Below are positions 63,901 through 64,000 of a stretch of DNA of 64,000 bases, one piece after another. Made by a program: the position numbers and the translations under genes. The notes under the pieces were generated by a model. It ran no database searches. It was given only the letters and a program-made list of their open reading frames with translations, and was not told the DNA's origin. The DNA lies in contig JBNJFY010000003.1 in NCBI GenBank assembly GCA_051747265.1, forward strand, positions 372,001-436,000. Reading direction: 5' to 3'. The stretch comes from JBNJFY01 sp051747265 (GTDB taxonomy: Bacteria > Bacteroidota > Rhodothermia > Balneolales > Balneolaceae). How positions within the stretch are numbered: position 1 is the stretch's first letter; each line of letters starts with the position of its first letter.

Positions 63901-64000
63901 CAGTCACACCGGTTTATTTGGGTTGATGTGGGGCCAGGTTTACGACCTCACACTTACCAATGTGGAGGTAACTGCAAGCAACAACGTGGGGGGATTGGCA
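60995..64000 (+). CDS. Very large secreted repeat protein: FG-GAP/VCBS, cadherin-like and GLUG regions (partial, runs off window)
   Basis: The frame from ATG 60995 is open for 1002 codons to the end of the window. An unusually long N-region of about 35 residues is followed by a signal core (AVLSLFVLFAGMVPLSQTAHA, probable cleavage after Ala58). Residues ~60-430 are FG-GAP/VCBS-type repeats, each with a Ca-binding loop like DYDGDGDLDL. Residues ~430-870 are cadherin/VCBS-like beta domains (APVFNSSATASVSEG; YSITGGDDSGDLSIDASTG; DLGYSDPESDPIS). From ~880 it enters a GLUG-type region (GWEPIGRY, GNGHTIDGLYI). This is a calcium-dependent adhesin or surface-layer-like protein. The C-terminal sorting signal, which would tell the secretion route, lies outside the window. 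Confidence 0.88.
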   Translation, partial: MRESVVSSIAYQTASPETNRTVTRSLGLGRTSTLAKIAVLSLFVLFAGMVPLSQTAHAQVTFTKAGAGLTGMDGADDDWGDYDGDGDLDLVITGSEGPGDFGPVFSTTIYKNDGSGNFTAIGASLPGMDGGSADWVDVDGDGDLDLLLTGADDSGNPTAEIYENQGSDTFTAMSSGLTGVSFSSAAVGDVDGDGDMDLLITGEDASANLTSTIYTNDGSGSFTENTSSGLPGFGVAASDFGDIDNDGDLDLVIGGDDNGTATTKVFENDGSGSFSALSASLQGINLGSVEFGDYNADGNLDLVIAGADDQLTNYAIIYKGDGAGGFTDISAGLSGVNNGEANWGDVDGDGDLDLVVAGLGDSFAGTATLYINEGSDTFSASSASLDAVEGASVSWAEVNGDTHLDLFISGVRSSDYDQSATIYLNDGPASTNNAPVFNSSATASVSEGIATSTTVLDVNADNGDGGSDDSGISYSITGGDDSGDLSIDASTGAITFNATPDFENPADADANNDYEITVQADDGESSDNTATQSITISVTDEAPNTPTDSDMATNEISENASNGDAVGITATASDPAGGTVTYSLSDDANGRFAINSSTGVVTVADATQLDYGTANSHDITIVAKDADNTQSTGWTPSIAVINVNDAPTASDVTLTVNEDEVLTTATGDLGYSDPESDPISHITITTVPANGTLYLDADDGDDYDSGEELSASDQVTKSDLDAGNLQFVPVADENGNAYATFDFTVNDGTVDAASANTITINVTAVNDVPVASDEAIVEIPKIGEAIAAMYTFTDIDGDDNAGASFQWYRADDASGTNRTAITGATDSLYTVTESDKYKYLSVEITPNDGTAGGATVTTSHILAHPFEGGNGTQADPYEIATVDQLNEIRNGNYDNGEDSGTNISKHYELISDIDLSDATRTGAYANGGAGWEPIGRYDDNASSFVNAFDGSLKGNGHTIDGLYINRSDRSHTGLFGLMWGQVYDLTLTNVEVTASNNVGGLA

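Overview
The window looks like part of a draft chromosome from a Bacteroidota-type bacterium, most plausibly from the Rhodothermota/Balneolota side of that group. The grounds are an NtrC-like AAA+ protein and exopolysaccharide (EPS) genes mixed with typical Bacteroidota families: a PorV-like barrel, a carboxypeptidase-regulatory-domain TonB receptor paired with DUF4249, a reg_prop/Y_Y_Y histidine kinase and DUF4159. The phylum is inferred from family content only. A run of exactly 100 N (54998-55097) marks a scaffold gap inside a tandem repeat.

0-31 kb is one large EPS locus. A leftward block (6974 to 41) encodes a Wza-like export lipoprotein, an outer-membrane barrel, a degenerate sigma-54-activator-like AAA+ protein, a WecA-type initiating transferase with a PglF-like C-terminal half, and two GH18 proteins, one of which has lost its catalytic glutamate. 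Divergently, 7372-16348 encodes a Wzz-like protein, a degenerate BY-kinase-like ATPase, a 54-residue membrane protein, Wzy, Wzx, a GT4 transferase, a FemAB-like protein and a UDP-glucuronate-epimerase-like protein, and ends at a hairpin terminator. A four-copy array of ~430-bp repeats (16.5-18.1 kb) then separates this operon from a second one (18380-28466): polysaccharide deacetylase, GT4, GH9 glucanase, processive-type GT2, GT4, two ATP-grasp ligases and a second FemAB-like protein. Leftward genes for a WecG/TagA/CpsF transferase, a hexapeptide acyltransferase and a methyltransferase follow. Four intergenic sites in this locus carry TGGCAC-N5-TTG, the -24/-12 pattern of sigma-54 promoters, so the locus appears to be a sigma-54 regulon. 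The gene set resembles exosortase-associated EPS loci, but no exosortase is present in the window.

31-54 kb is mostly housekeeping and envelope: a decayed insertion scar (31.1-31.7 kb), a lipoprotein, an MBL hydrolase, SppA, a CrtO-like FAD oxidoreductase, an LD-carboxypeptidase, an M50 protease, alanine racemase, an FKBP lipoprotein, a TlpA-like lipoprotein, a second glycan cluster (one GT4, two GT2, one sulfotransferase), TatC, GlyA, RpiB, a DUF4159 protein, a receiver-adenylate cyclase, and a DUF4249/TonB-receptor pair.

54.4-56.1 kb holds a 110-bp tandem repeat array built on a GTAG-headed REP hairpin, then the tmRNA gene (ssrA) with a strong terminator. 56.6-64 kb has a reg_prop histidine kinase, its LuxR-type response regulator, a lone receiver protein, and the first 1002 codons of a very large secreted repeat protein that runs off the window.
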